A stretch of 64,000 bases of DNA, taken from Brachypodius melanocephalos. Taxonomy: Eukaryota; Chordata; Aves; Passeriformes; Pycnonotidae. Shown piece by piece: positions 34,351-47,336 of this stretch. The stretch spans positions 8,524,258 through 8,588,257 of the forward strand of contig VZSR01003798.1 in assembly GCA_013398615.1 (NCBI GenBank), written 5' to 3'. Each line of letters starts with the position of its first letter. Position 1 is the stretch's first letter. The position numbers and the translations under genes are program-made. A model generated the notes under the pieces. That model was given only the letters and a program-made list of their open reading frames with translations. It did not search any database and had not been told where the DNA came from.

Positions 34351-37300
34351 TATAGCATGGGAGGAGAGAAAGTCATAAAGATGCTGCCCTGGTGGTGTCA
34401 GTGGGTTTTACATGCACACACATGGTATTTCACTCCAGCCTTCTGCTTGTAGGTTCCATGTGTTTTCATCATGTATCCTGTGACATTTAGTCTCTTCATT
34501 TTGTAAATAGATGTGAAATAGCCCATACAACCCCAAAGTACCCTGAGCCTTCTGCCATGCAGAAGTACAGAGGATTAAAAGTAGTAGTAGAGATTCCACT
34601 GCTGCATTGAAGGAATTTTCTGCTTGTTTATAAATACAAAATAAATTCTTTCCCAAGGCCAGCTGCATGGGGTAGACTTTGGTCCATGCAGGCATGTCCA
34701 TGATCCAGAGCTGGGCATCTGGGGTGTCCCCTTGTGCCCTTGGTCTGTGCCAGGACTGCAGGGAAGGCACAGGGAGGGAATGTGCTCCTGCTCCTACAGA
34801 CCTGCTCTCTCCACTCCAGGGTTTACACTTTCAATTTACAATGGCATTTCTCCCTGAAATATTACAATGCAAACATTGTGCCACAGAGGAGGCTGTGCTG
34901 AAAGCATTAACTCCACTGGAGCTGGGGTGAATACAGAGGATGTAATTTTTAACCAATCCAGAGCAATAGGGTGACTTTGGGGGGGCTGTTCATGTGCTGA
35001 TCCAGCTTCATTTGTCACGAGGATGGGAGAGGTGCTGGGTGTACACAGAGTACCGGTATTTTTTTTCAATTTGCAGGGTTTGAATTCACACTTTAGCAAA
35101 TAACATTACTGAGGTACAGACTTACGGATCCCCTTTAAACGTCTTCTCAGAAAAAAAAAAATCTCTGAAATGATCAGTTACACAACCACACGTGTGCCTC
35201 AACTTGTTTTTTTCCAATAAGTGACGTTACCTGTGGAGGATCAGTTCAGGGTTCTCTCAGTTCCTGTCACTTCTGTATGAGTTTATTCACAGTGTCTTGA
35301 AAGGTTAATAGACCTCTGGAGATGGCCCCAAAATAAAGTGTGAGCTTCCTCAGTGCCCAAGTGAAGCCTTTTAATTTGGATCTTGGCTTCATAAAGGCGC
35401 AGTGGTGTTGTGAGACCTCACAGATGTTACAGTGATTTTTATACTGAGAGCTTTTGTCCTGAAGATTTATTCTTTTGGATTTACTGAGCTGCAAATCAAA
35501 AATGAGTTTAATTGATGCCTGTGCTTTTAACAGACAATTCTTTAGCTAGCTAGTTTTATTGTAATTTTTTTTTCTAAGTAACTGGAACTATTATGTTCCC
35601 TAAAAATGCAGGAAGCACTTTTGCTAATTATATTCTGTTGAAATAATAGTGCTTGTAAATGAAGAGAACTAAAAAGACGGAATTTTTTGCACAAATTTCA
35701 TATATTTCTGCAGGTGAGTTGATATCAAATCTAATATCAAGTGGGCACTAGAGAATCATGACTGGGTATTTGAATGAGTTGCATGACCTTGCTCTTGATT
35801 AACACTGCTGCCAGATTCAGCACTTCAACCACATCATGAGGCGCTTGGTCTGCCTGTAAAATAGGAATTTCACAACTGAAAAGAAAGAGTTTGAGCAAAT
35901 TTTATTTTTATATTAGCTATTAGTTTCTTGTTCTCTCTTAGGGGCAGTGTCATTTTTGTCCCAGCAGGCTGGGTTTTCCAGAAGTCATTCCCTGTACCTT
36001 CCACCCTTTTGGAAGGGAATGCCACTTGGGATGGGCAAGTACTGACAATGGCGCTTTCAGAGGTGCCTGCATGTTTGGAGTTTTTTATAGAGAAAAAGAG
36101 CAACAAAACCTGGATGCAATTCCCCCTGCTAGCCCAGCCCATCACTCTAAGCCAGTTCTCCCATCCCCATTTACAACTGATAGTAAATCCTCCCTCTCTC
36201 TCAGCCCTGTGTTGCTCAGGGTTATGTCTCCATCCCTACAAGCAATTTTTGCTGTGGAAATAAGTGTGAGGAGGCAGGATTGTTTGCACTGCAGGACCAA
36301 TGGGAGCTGCAGGGGGGTGGTTTGCAGGCACCCCATCCCACCTTCCTCCACAGTGTGGAGGAGCAGCTGTCAAATGCACTGGGAGCTTCTCTCTGCTCTG
36401 TACAGACTATTAATGCATTTTTGTTGAGTGGTGAATATTCAGCTGTTGATTTAGCCTTTTGAATTCACAGAGTCAAAAACTTCCCTGGGTAGATGCAGTA
36501 TAGAACTGCCCTGCAATGACAGCGATAGCAGAGCTGCAGAGAGGAAAGGAGGTGATGAATTTTATTTCCAGGCTTGCTGGTGGCTCTGTTATCCTGGGAT
36601 GCCATCTCGCTCTCCATGGCCGTTTCCTCAGGTGTAAAATGGAGCCATTACCCACCTGCTCTCCTCATGCTGAGTTTTGCACCCTTGCAGGTTAAAACTG
36701 GCTCTCGTTTGCTCTGCTGGTTGTGTGCACTGGCAGCTGGCACCAGAACCTGCCCGTGGCAGCTGATGAGATCTGAGTGACCTGGATTAGTTAGCATATG
36801 GCACTTTGGGAAGGGAATAAACTGCCTGTCTCATAATGCCAGTTTGCTGCTACCATGTCCAAAAATTGCACAGATTTAGCGTCTGCCTCTCCCCAGCTCT
36901 GCCTATTGCCTGTGCTGAGTGGGGCCAGGCCACTGTCCTGGTCCCTGACCCCAGCCATGAGCTGGGCAGTGATGGGTCTTGAGGTGACAGGATCTCAGGC
37001 TGAGACAGCTGAATTTGCTGTAGCACAGGGGGATTGCACTTGTCTTGACTGGAGTGTGTGCAGTGAGGTCAGAAGGGGTCCTTTAACTTTGTCCTCAGTC
37101 ATCATTAAGAAACTAATTTGTGTGGTTCTCCTTTTTTTTCTGAAAAGATTTGATCCAAGGTGGCACAAGTGTTGAATGCATAGAGGTAACAGGTTGGAGG
37201 ATAATGAATTTTTGCTTGGAGTAAAGATTAATATTGTGTATAAACTGCTACCACTGTGCTCAGTGCTGTTTGTGACACCATGAACTGCAACGTCTCCCCA

Positions 37301-40269
37301 CAGCAGTAATGTTTTCATCACAGGCCCGTCTTTACTTCAGTTTTGGTGTTTTGGGGAGAGGGGTTGGTTGTTTTTCCAAGTTTTGAGATGTGCATGTATA
37401 CACAAGTGAGTAGAGTTATAACTAGATAAACTATTTTCACAGGTAATTTTTAGGTGTCATAACTTGCCTGGACTTTCATCAAAATGAGTTATTTCAAATA
37501 GGAGAAAAATGTCCATCCCTGATTGAAATAGATACAAATGGCACTCCAAACTACAATATATGTACATAGAGGATTAATTCTTGTCATTGCACTGTCAGGC
37601 ACTAGTAGCAGTGTTCAATCCAAATTGAACTGTTGGCACCAATTTTATCATGTTGTGTTTAGCAAATACAGCTTTTTGTATCGTGACCAGTAATGGGGGA
37701 TATGTCACAAAGTGGGATTTTGCATTTGCATCTACTCTTCTTTCTTGAGAGATCCTCATTATCTAATAGTCGTTACAGCAAATCACAGCAGATCTTCTGG
37801 CACTGTCAGGTATTATAAACTCAATGTGTGCATGATGCTGGGCTGTGGCAGGAAGCACCATGTTCCAAAATCTCTGCGCTGATGTCTGCAGGCATGTGCA
37901 TCCTCCACCAAATGGCAGATACATGAGGACATGTGCTTTTAAAAAAAATATTTTTATTTCAATTGACAAATTAGACAGTTAATGCAAAGTTGTCTACAGT
38001 TAGTGTGGGGAGAGCACAAATAATTCTGTGCTGTAAACTAGGAATCCTTATCCCAGAAATTTTAAGCGATCTGCTAGTGGGTGTTTTAAAAAATGTGTAA
38101 TTAGTGGTTTTGCCTCCAGTGGAGTACCAGAGCTCCTGTCACAAATATACTTGATGTTCCAGATCCTACAAAAATTATTTTGTCCTGGTTACTTCATGGT
38201 CAGTGCATCCACGTGATGTGCACTGGGCGCTTGGTGTGTTTAAACGTGTCTGGGTGCTGATTCTGCAGGTACCCACGTGAGTCATTGTGCTTTATTTACT
38301 GGCAAAAAGGGTTGCTGCAGTGCAGGAATGTTCATTCATCAGTGCCTTGTCTGGAGCTGGCTCCACATGGCCCCACACACGGATCCAGGATCCGTGGCTG
38401 CCCAGCCAGAGCTCGCTGTGTCACAGCTCCATTGGCCACCGGCATGCCACAGCCCAGAGGATGCTGGCTGCCAGTCAGCCAGGACTCTTTACAGCTGAAG
38501 TGATTTAAATCACTGGTTGTGCTCATGATTTAAGTGATAAACAAGGAAATTTGAATTAAATAATTTGAACTTTCCCTAAGTGAGAGCTCATTCCCGTTGA
38601 TTAGGAACAGTAATACAAAACACATGGCTTGCAGCTAGTCACACACTTGTAAAATTTGGCATGGTTGTATATTAACCAGAAAGTGATACTGTATCTCACA
38701 CAGCTGTGGAGCACTTAGTTAGCTCGAGAATTTTGTGGTTTACTTTTTAAATTTTTCAGAAAAGGTTAATGACATTAAAGGAGAGTGGTTGTTTTTTATT
38801 TGAGATTCCACTCATACAAAGCAAGGACAGAAATTAAAGGTCGACTAAAATGTGTAAAACCATGACTTGAAAATTGCAATTATATTTATAGAACATGCTT
38901 GCCATGTTTAATAATGAACAAGCATTTTCCATGTTAAAATACATTACCAAATAAAGTATTATTAGGTGTGATTTTCTACTTTTCATATTCGACTTTTCAA
39001 GCAGCTCTACTCTAAGCAGTGGATGTTACTGTCAAATTGATTTCTAAACAGTTGGGGTTTTTTAAAGAGTATTTAATCAATCATTAACGATTTTGGTTAA
39101 AATTCATGAGACTTTAAATATTCATAGATTCTCTTTGCCTTCGTGTGTGGGTCCAAGCCCGGCTGGCAGTGCTGCTGCTCCTGCCTCCCTGGGCACGCTG
39201 GCAGCCTCATGGAACCACCAGCTCACAGAATGCAGAATGTGCTGCTGCAGTTTCAAGTTAGCATTGCTGATGTTTCATCATAAAAGCTGATAAATCTCTG
39301 ATAAAAGGAAAGGAACCCTGGGAAACGAAGTCATTCCTCTACCAGTAAAGTGCTTTCTTGAACATAGAAAAGTTACAAGTGAGTAAGACAGAATAATTGG
39401 TCTCAATTTGGAGCTCTGTAGGGCCGTGGGGAAGGGTTTTTAAAGTACCTAATTTAGCATTTCACTTGAAAATTGAGTGCCACAGTTTCAGAGTTGCCTC
39501 TGTGTGCTTCAGTGGTCAGAGGAGTTTGGGGTGCAGTGCACCTTTTCCCTGTGCTGAAGCTGTGCCTCTGGGGTGTGTCAGTGCAGCTGGCTTTGCCATC
39601 CTGCTCCAGAGTGTGGGAATGGTGGCACCAGCTCCCAGTGCTGAATCTCAGGCTCTTTGGAGCAAGAACTGCAGCAGGGCACGCACAGCCACAGAAATGC
39701 ATCTTCTTTTCTTAATTACTATGAGGCAACACCAGGAGATGCAGGAGGTTGTGTTCTGGGGGCGATTCCTCTTCTTCAGGGAGTCAAAAACCAGTCTGGG
39801 GGCTTTGCTGACCTATGGCAGGAAGGCCATAGGCATGTGGAGCATCCAACTGGCCCTTGCAAATCTGAGTCCCAACCCCTCCATTGTGTGCACAGTCTTC
39901 TCGAGGAGAAAAAGCATCCGAGGAAGGCTGGTGTTAAGGAACAGAATGTCAGGGGTGCCACGTCACCCCCTGAGAGCTGGAAAGGCAATATCTGTATCAA
40001 CACTGGAGTTTGGTTCTGTTTCTTCTCCCCCCTCACTTCCCAGAGTGATTGACTGGTTTGCATCTAATGAAATTTTCATGCACATCCACAGAACAGTGGG
40101 ATTCTGAGGAGAGATTCATATTTCAGTAATTATATCATGGCTGTGTGTCACTGGAGTCCTTGGTGCACCCACAGAGGGGCCCTGGCTGTAGGTAGCAGTT
40201 CACAGCCATGTCAGCAGGAGGAAATCCAGCTGTGGGGGTTTGTTGCTTATGGCAAAATATGTGGATGGG

Positions 40270-40294
40270 GAAAGAAAGAAAGAGAGAAAGAAAG
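40270..40294. repeat. (GAAA)n microsatellite
   Basis: Imperfect GAAA/GAGA repeat about 300 bases upstream of HOMER2 exon 2. Confidence 0.8.
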
Positions 40295-40595
40295 CACATG
40301 AATGTCCTTTCCTGGAAATAAATATTTTTGAGGAATGGATGGGTACTGAGGTAGTTTAACATGGGGAAAAAAAAGCCAGTTGTTTCTTGGGCTGTGGCAG
40401 TAACTTGAGGTTGCTGAATGTCACTTGGTGATGCCAAAGAAGGGTACTCAAGGCTGGAGTATGTCTCTGCAGTGTCACTGCTCTGTCTTTTCATTTGGGC
40501 TCTCTACCTTGTGCTTTCAATGTGCCTGGTCGAGGCTGGGCTGCTGGGACATTCCACCTTCCGCGGACTCATGCATCCATTTCTCCCTATTCCAG

Positions 40596-40752
40596 AGAAC
40601 AGCCCATCTTCACCACCAGAGCCCATGTCTTCCAAATTGACCCCAGCACGAAGAAGAATTGGGTTCCTGCAAGCAAGCAGGCTGTTACTGTTTCTTACTT
40701 CTATGACAGCACGAGAAACAGCTATCGGATTATCAGCGTGGATGGAGCCAAG
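40596..40752 (+). CDS. HOMER2: HOMER2 exon 2 (residues 2-54, EVH1 N-terminal half)
   Basis: The acceptor is TATTCCAG (AG 40594-40595) and the donor is GTAGGA at 40753. With exon 1 it gives 54 codons starting MGEQPIFTTRAHVFQ and ending YRIISVDGAK. It carries the first EVH1 strands and the ligand-contact residues F14 and W24 (KKNW). YFYDSTRNSYRIIS is the typical Homer core. The exon frame stays open upstream of the acceptor to a Met at 40495, but that stretch resembles no protein. An AG one step downstream (40596-40597) would break the frame, so the chosen acceptor is firm. Confidence 0.97.
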
Positions 40753-43700
40753 GTAGGAGGCTGCAGGTACCTGGTGTGTTTCTATGTGGAGGGGTGTGGG
40801 GCTGCCAGCCCTGGCTGAACACACTGGGGCTGCACTAAATGTATTTCAAATACTCCATTTTTTGTATAATCTGTTATGGAGGCTTGTTGTGAGAATTGGA
40901 AAAACACAGGGCACCCTAAAAGTGATTTTGCCCAGCTTAATTGATTTTATCTCTGGTGAATTTGACTTCATGATAAGTGAGCCAAGAACTTTAGGTGTCC
41001 AAATTGAGTCAGTAGCACAGTATCTAAAACAGCCACCCGTAATAGGGTAGATAAGACCTTTTTGGTGATAAAAATGTTCTTTCTGAAAGGAACGAGGAGA
41101 CAGATACATGGAGACTATAGCTTTTAATGTAAATGCCAGCTGCATTTTCACTTTTGCCTGGCTGAACTATTTACAGTTTGCTACTTAATTTTCTTCAGCT
41201 TTCGTGCTGGCGTTCATCAGCCTTAGGTGACAAGTTAGGCATGAAGGCTCTTCCCCTAACCTTTTTTGTTAATTTGTTTTGCATTACCAGAGAGTGTGCT
41301 CAAGTATTTGCTGTAGGAATCCAAATCAGTTGGTCTGAATAGGTTGGTGAGACAGCTGTTTTTATTACAAACTACGTTTATCCCTCGATTAGTCCCTCCA
41401 AAGTCACTTGATGGGTGACCACTTTCTTCTAGCAGACCCCAGGCAGAGGTAAAAATGAAAACAATTTGCTCATGTACAAAAACCATTGGTCATTTCTGTC
41501 AGAGCACAAACCACAGGGTAACAAGATGAGTTTACAGCCTGTTTATCTGTGTTCCTGTTTGGATAAGGATGTTAAAATATCACTGTTCTGGGAGATAGAG
41601 ATCACAGAAATCATCCCTTAATAAAGCTTTTCTATTTGTCATGCCTGTTTCAAATACTTGTTTTTCCAAACATCTCCTGTGCTATATTTGGTTATATATT
41701 GGCTTATAAATCAGCCATACTGCTTGCTTTAATTGATGGTAATGTTTCATTGACACTAGCACAGCATTAATATCTCCCCACCACGATGCTGTTTGTGCCG
41801 GTGTGCTCATTCCCAGGAATTCTGCAGTTTGCAGCTGGCACACACAGCCCCTGTCCCTGCTGGGGGAAGCTGAGCCCTGGATTCGCTCACACCCCATGGA
41901 TGCTTGTGCTGCTGATGGTGGCTTTAGAAACCCGGGCAAGTGCGACTTCCAAGCCAAAACTGCTGCACTCACAGCAGTGGCTCGCTTGATTTGTGGGTGT
42001 GCATGCATGCATTAAGACCAATTAATGAAAACAAAGTAATTACTGTATGTGGTGGAGGAAGCTGCAGGGGCAGCATATGGCCGCAGCCAGAGGTCCTGAC
42101 CCGAACTGCAAAGTGTGTGCAGAGAACAAGCTGGGCACCCAAGCTTTGCTTTGTCACCTGCTCAAAAGACTCTCAGAAGGAATGTTGCCCCCCTGTCCCC
42201 TGTTTTTACATGTCCCAGAAGAAGGTGAGCTTGCCATGATTAGAATTCTCCCCTGGGGCTTCCCAAGCAAGAATCAATTGCTGGCCACATAAATTATTCC
42301 TCTTGTATTGAATCTTTGCTGATTAAGGAACAGGTCAAGAATAGATGCTACCTTCATACTCACCTCTGGAGAGTCTTGTGACCCTGCCTGTCCATTTTAA
42401 GAGTGCTAGTTGGGAAAAAAATCCCCGATGTTTATTCCAAAAGAAGTTAAAAGTTGCATTTTTCCCTTCAAACAACTACTGTTTAGTGTTTCGACCTACT
42501 TTTCCAGGCTAAAATGAAACTGGGTAGAACTGTAAGGAAGAATATAGACAGCTTCAGATGATGGTGTCCTGCTTTCTGTACATCTCATTAGAATAAACTC
42601 TTCTGTATGTTGGCAAATAGCAGATGGATTAATGTGACAGCATCACTTTGGGCATAAATTATGTCTGCTTTAAGGACAAATAAGCTGAAGCTCAAGTAGA
42701 TGGAGGTACTTGGCCCTAGAAGGAAGGCAGTGATGAAGGATGTGTAACTCTTACAGCTCTCCATCCTTGTCTGCTCAGCAAAGGGGCTGTTCTAACAGTT
42801 CATTTTAGACAAACATATATGATTCACATTGGCTTGCAGAGAAATTTCAGTTAAATCCAACTTGTATGAAGATATTGGATTAATTTGGGGTTCTTTTTTT
42901 TACTTTATGTTGACATTTCATACTAACGATAAAAATATTTTGAAGTGATTAAGAATACAGGGTACTTCACTTATATATTTGTCATCACCTGGTTGCATAA
43001 GCTTGATGTTAGTTGTAGCATTCAGCCTGTCACCCTGGGCAGTGTTGGATTGCCAGTGTGTGGAGGAGCTTGGAGATGCTGGACCCCGTGAGCGCCGCTG
43101 TGGCAGAGCACAGGGCAGGCTGGGCAGTGTCACCCTGATGAGTCCTTTCCTCCTGATGCAGCACTGACCTGATGGGCTCTGATCCTCACAGGAGAGGCTT
43201 CCTCAGGCAGCTGCTGCTGTCCTCAGAGGTCCAGACCCTCTGCAGTGCCTGTCCCTCAGTCCCATCCTCTCTTCTCCCAGCAGGCACAGCCTGTCCTTGT
43301 CCCTTGTCACCATGCACCCAAGGTGCAGGGCAGAGAGGAGCAGGATTTAGAAATGGGATTAACTGCTGAGCCCGTGTGTTTAAAGGTGTAAATATTGGTA
43401 ACTCAGTTTGTGAGCCTGGCTGGCAGAGGAGCTTACTGGCTCTGCTGCCCCATTCCGTGCAACACTGCCTTTGCCTCACCCCTTGGGGAATGACTGGAGA
43501 GTCTGGGTGCTGCACAGGGAGGGAATGAGAAAAATGGAATAGAAAGACAGCAGGGTAAAGATAGGAAGCAGAGTGAATTCTAGGGAGCTTAAGTCTTCCC
43601 TTCCAGAGGAGTATTCAGGAGTCCAACACGCAGACCAGCCAGGAGAGAGCATATTCCTGCAAGTGCCAGGTTTCTTTCAAATTCTCCCATCCCAATAGCA

Positions 43701-46665
43701 AATCCATTAAAATACCTGGGGAATGAAGCACTGCAGAGAGGAGACACTAGATTCAAAACAGCTTGTACCACTTTAATTCCTCGTGTTTGCAAAGCTAAAG
43801 ACAACAGCTCTTCTAATTCCTGTGTCTTTCACAGAAAAAGAGGTGCTGTGGACAGGAGCTTACAACTTATAGCAAAAGATTTCACATCCACCATATGAGA
43901 ATGTGCTGGATGATCTTAACCAAGATACCATGACCAAACAAGGGAATAGATTAGTCTATCCTTTAATTACATTACAATTGACTTGTATGTTGTTCAGCAA
44001 GTAATTTCATCGTGTTTTAAGAAGTTTCTAGCCAGAGGCTAACTGCAGCATAATGAATGCTGGAGGAAATGATACAGTAAAATGCAAGGGCACACACTGA
44101 TTCAGAGTTAAGGAGGCAGCTGAGGAGACTTCACTGTGTGAAAGTTGAAAAAAAAAAACCAAATATGGTGATGATGCAGGGAGAATGTGAAGTTCTGAGT
44201 GTCCAATTGCTGTGCAGTGTGTGGGGAAAGCCACACACAGGGCTCCTCATTAGAAGTGACCTACATTGGCCTGCCTTTTGGAGGCAAAAAGGGAGTTTGA
44301 CAGTAAGAAAACAATGCAAACCAATAGCCTCTGTCATCCTCAGGAATAATGCATGGTAGTACCCTGGCTAGTTGGTTTATTTGTTTTGTGAACTGAAATT
44401 ATGTGTTATCCAAACGGTATGGAGAAGAAGGAAAGGAATTTGAGATGGAAATATAATCCCTCAGAAACAAGCCTCTGCCCTCATTTCAGATGTTCATGTT
44501 GTATTTCTATAAAACTTTTGATTGCAACAACATCATTTTTCTCTTTTGAGAAATGAGCTGTTAATAGGGGACATAAAGCCAGCTTAAAAATTAATAGGCA
44601 GCAATAAAGTGCATAGTGAGACATACTGAGTTGGCAGCAGCAAAGAAAAGTGACACAGCAAGAGTCATCACAGATGCCAGTCCCCAGTTGTCTCTGAGAG
44701 ATGCTTAAACAGATGACTAGGAAAAAATTAAAACCAGGCTTTAAAAGATGACTACATTGCAAAAGTGATTGTGGAAAGTGCATAGTACAGAAATAAAGAC
44801 TGTGTTTCAGAGGGAAAAAAACCAGTCAGCTGACACTCATTCCCAGTTACTAGCTCATTTAAGAGTTTATTACCTGATCATTACCTCAAATATTGGAGAT
44901 CAGCAGCTAAGTTTGGCAAAAGTGTGTGAAAGTATTGAAGAGAGAACCAGAAAAATTGCTGTGCTGGGAAAGCAAAATCAGTGGGTCTGTTTCTGAAGTA
45001 AATTGCAATTAGTAACAATAAGAATATGGGCCAAATTTTGCCAATCAGTATTCACATGGTGTTCCCCAAAGTGAATACAGTACATTACATGGTGTGATGA
45101 AGCTGTTTGATCAAGTGGCATCTATGCAGGGGACAGTGTGATTTACAGAGGACAATGAAGCTGGCAGGGACACATCCCCAGCAGCCTGTGGCAGCAGATA
45201 TTTAGGGAGGTGAGAAGGGCTGATATGTAAATCTGCTAATAGTTGATGTATTCCTGGCTTTCTTGGTTCCTGTACCAGGGAACTAATTGCTACCTAATTT
45301 AATAGCTGCCCACCTCTTTGTGACCACGCTTTTCTTCTTGTCAAGACTGGAGGCAGGTGTCCTCAGCACACAAAGAGGAAATTGAGTTCTTCCAGTGATG
45401 TGTTCAGAGGCTCAAAACAGATCTTTTTCTTTGCCCATGGAAAAGGAATTATTTTAAGACATAGTTGTTAAAAATATCCTAGAGTATTTTGCCAAAAGGT
45501 GACTCTTAGATTTCAGAATCTTTTCTTTCAAAGGAAAACAATTACAGGGTATGGTAGCACAGATGAAATTCCTTCATCTGTTAGATATTTTCATTCTTTT
45601 TTTCCCCTTCCATTGACGTAAATCCATCCATTAAACCAGTAGCAACTCTTTCACAGAAAAAAAACCTACCAAGTAATTTATATATTACAGAATTTCTGGC
45701 ACTGAGTTATAAAAGGCTTCTGGCAGCATGTACCTCACCAGGGGTCTGCGTTGGTGTGGCAGCATTTAACTCTGCCTCTGGGACCTCATGGGTATGATTT
45801 GTGATGATGTGTGGCAGCAACAATCAAAATATTGGCTTCTCACTTGGCATTCAGAGTGTCAGTGTGTGTTCACCAGACCCCACACCCCCTGAATTAGGTG
45901 CAGTGATGGAGGGTGTTTTATTTTTTAAAAGCCTACCTTTTCTTAAATACCTAAGTTTTTTAACTACCTCATTTCTTAAGTTTAATAGTTTTGTGGTGGA
46001 ATTACAAGGGATGTTTTACAGCCTTGGTTAGCCAAAGATAAAAAGATGTAAAAAGTAAATGAAAAGTGACCTTACAAAGTGGTGTGTTGGCTTTTCTTTT
46101 AATGTCCGTAGATAAATCCTGAAATGCTATGATTTGAAAGGTGTGGGTGAGGCTATTTGTGTGTTTTGTCAAAGGGAGGGAGATTCTTTGATTTCTAGTT
46201 TTGCCTGCCCTAGTTTTATTTATGGCTCTTGCCTGTCAGGAGTGTGTGTGCTATACCCTGAAGGAGCAGGGTGCTGCTGGGGTCCCAGCCAGCTGCCCTC
46301 TGCCTGCTCAAATGCCAAGAGGTCCCACTCCTCACCCTGAAAATTATTTTGCTGACTGCAGCACTGGCAGGCCTATGATTTACAGAGAGTCCCTGCTAGT
46401 AAAATCTGATTAAAATAGAAGAAAATATTTTTTTAATTCCATCTTCTCAAAGCTTTTATTTCACCAATGGGTTACTGAGACAGAGATTTTTTTTTTTCTA
46501 AAAGTTCTTCTGCCATGCTGTTTTTGGCCTGCAGTTTCTTCCAGGCTGGATGGGAAATCTTTTCTGGTGGTCCCAGAAAGTGTGCCAGCCATAAAACATG
46601 GACTGGGGAGAGAATATGAGCTCAGTATTACTTAAATGTCTGACACTGAGAACCAACATGGAAAG

Positions 46666-46735
46666 TACCTTTCATCTGAAGGCAGCATGTGATAGTCTGA
46701 TGACCTTTCCTCAAAAGGCAGCATGTGACACCCTG
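46666..46735. repeat. Diverged two-copy tandem duplication, about 36 bp
   Basis: ACCTTTCATCTGAAGGCAGC is followed by ACCTTTCCTCAAAAGGCAGC about 36 bases later. The shared core AAGGCAGCATGTGA is identical in both copies. Confidence 0.8.
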
Positions 46736-47250
46736 CCCAGAAGACATATCCAGCTTAAGGGTGACACTGTGTTAGGGCAAACCAGTGCAAAGGAGTCCAG
46801 GTTTTGACCTCTGAAGGTCTGATTTCACTGATCCAGTATTTTTGCCTTCTTGTTCATACCTTCCTATGTTGTAAAAGAAGATTTCCAGTACTGGTCTGGC
46901 TGAGTACTGTAATACAGAAATTTAAACATATTTGTTGGCTTTCATCCCCCTGTTATCATAGTGTGTTATTTCATGAACTATTGGAGCTAATTTCAACATG
47001 ACTTTTAGCACTGTAGATGATACTAAAGTCAACAGATGGAACTAATTAATGCCCCGTATAAAAGTGATACTGTATCTTTTGGAATACAAAATATGGTATA
47101 AAATACAATTTCAGTGCATAGTCCTGTCTTCCAGCATGCATAGTTTGTGTGCATGTTACAATAAACATCTCATTGCTTTTATGCTGCTGAGATAACCATT
47201 AAGTAAAAACATTAGTTGTGGGTTTATTATTTCCTATATACAGTATGTGA

Positions 47251-47336
47251 TCACAGAATCATAAAATATCCTGTGTTAGAAAGAACCCACAAGGCTCATC
47301 AATTTTAACTCTTGGCTCTGCACAGGTTCACCCCAA
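47251..47336 (-). mobile_element. CR1 LINE fragment (3' terminal)
   Basis: TCACAGAATCATAAAATATC, then GAACCCACAAGGCTCATCAA and CTCTTGGCTCTGCACAGG, read as the reverse complement of the 3' terminus of a CR1 subfamily. The length is about 86 bp. It is a different subfamily or age from the copy at 30664. Confidence 0.8.

Larger units (their letters stand above)
19724..40595 (+). other. HOMER2: HOMER2 intron 1
   Basis: This is a 20,872-nt phase-2 intron (GTGAGT to CCTATTCCAG). It contains a minus-oriented CR1 LINE (30664-31238), simple repeats, a pair of small hairpins at 33842-33939, and two AT-rich stretches that look like conserved non-coding elements (31660-32110 and 34130-34350). The longest open frames (20052-20585 plus, 39397-40107 plus) have no recognisable protein features. 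No RNA gene was recognised. Confidence 0.85.

Noticed and set aside
39397..40107. 236-codon plus-strand frame just upstream of HOMER2 exon 2
   Set aside because: It has no recognisable domain, overlaps other open frames (39657-40052 plus, 39776-40063 minus), and is not joined in frame to exon 2.
40495..40595. Upstream in-frame Met before HOMER2 exon 2, suggesting an alternative first exon
   Set aside because: Only 33 codons are open by chance and no promoter features are nearby; the acceptor at 40594 is strong and the canonical exon 1 is present.
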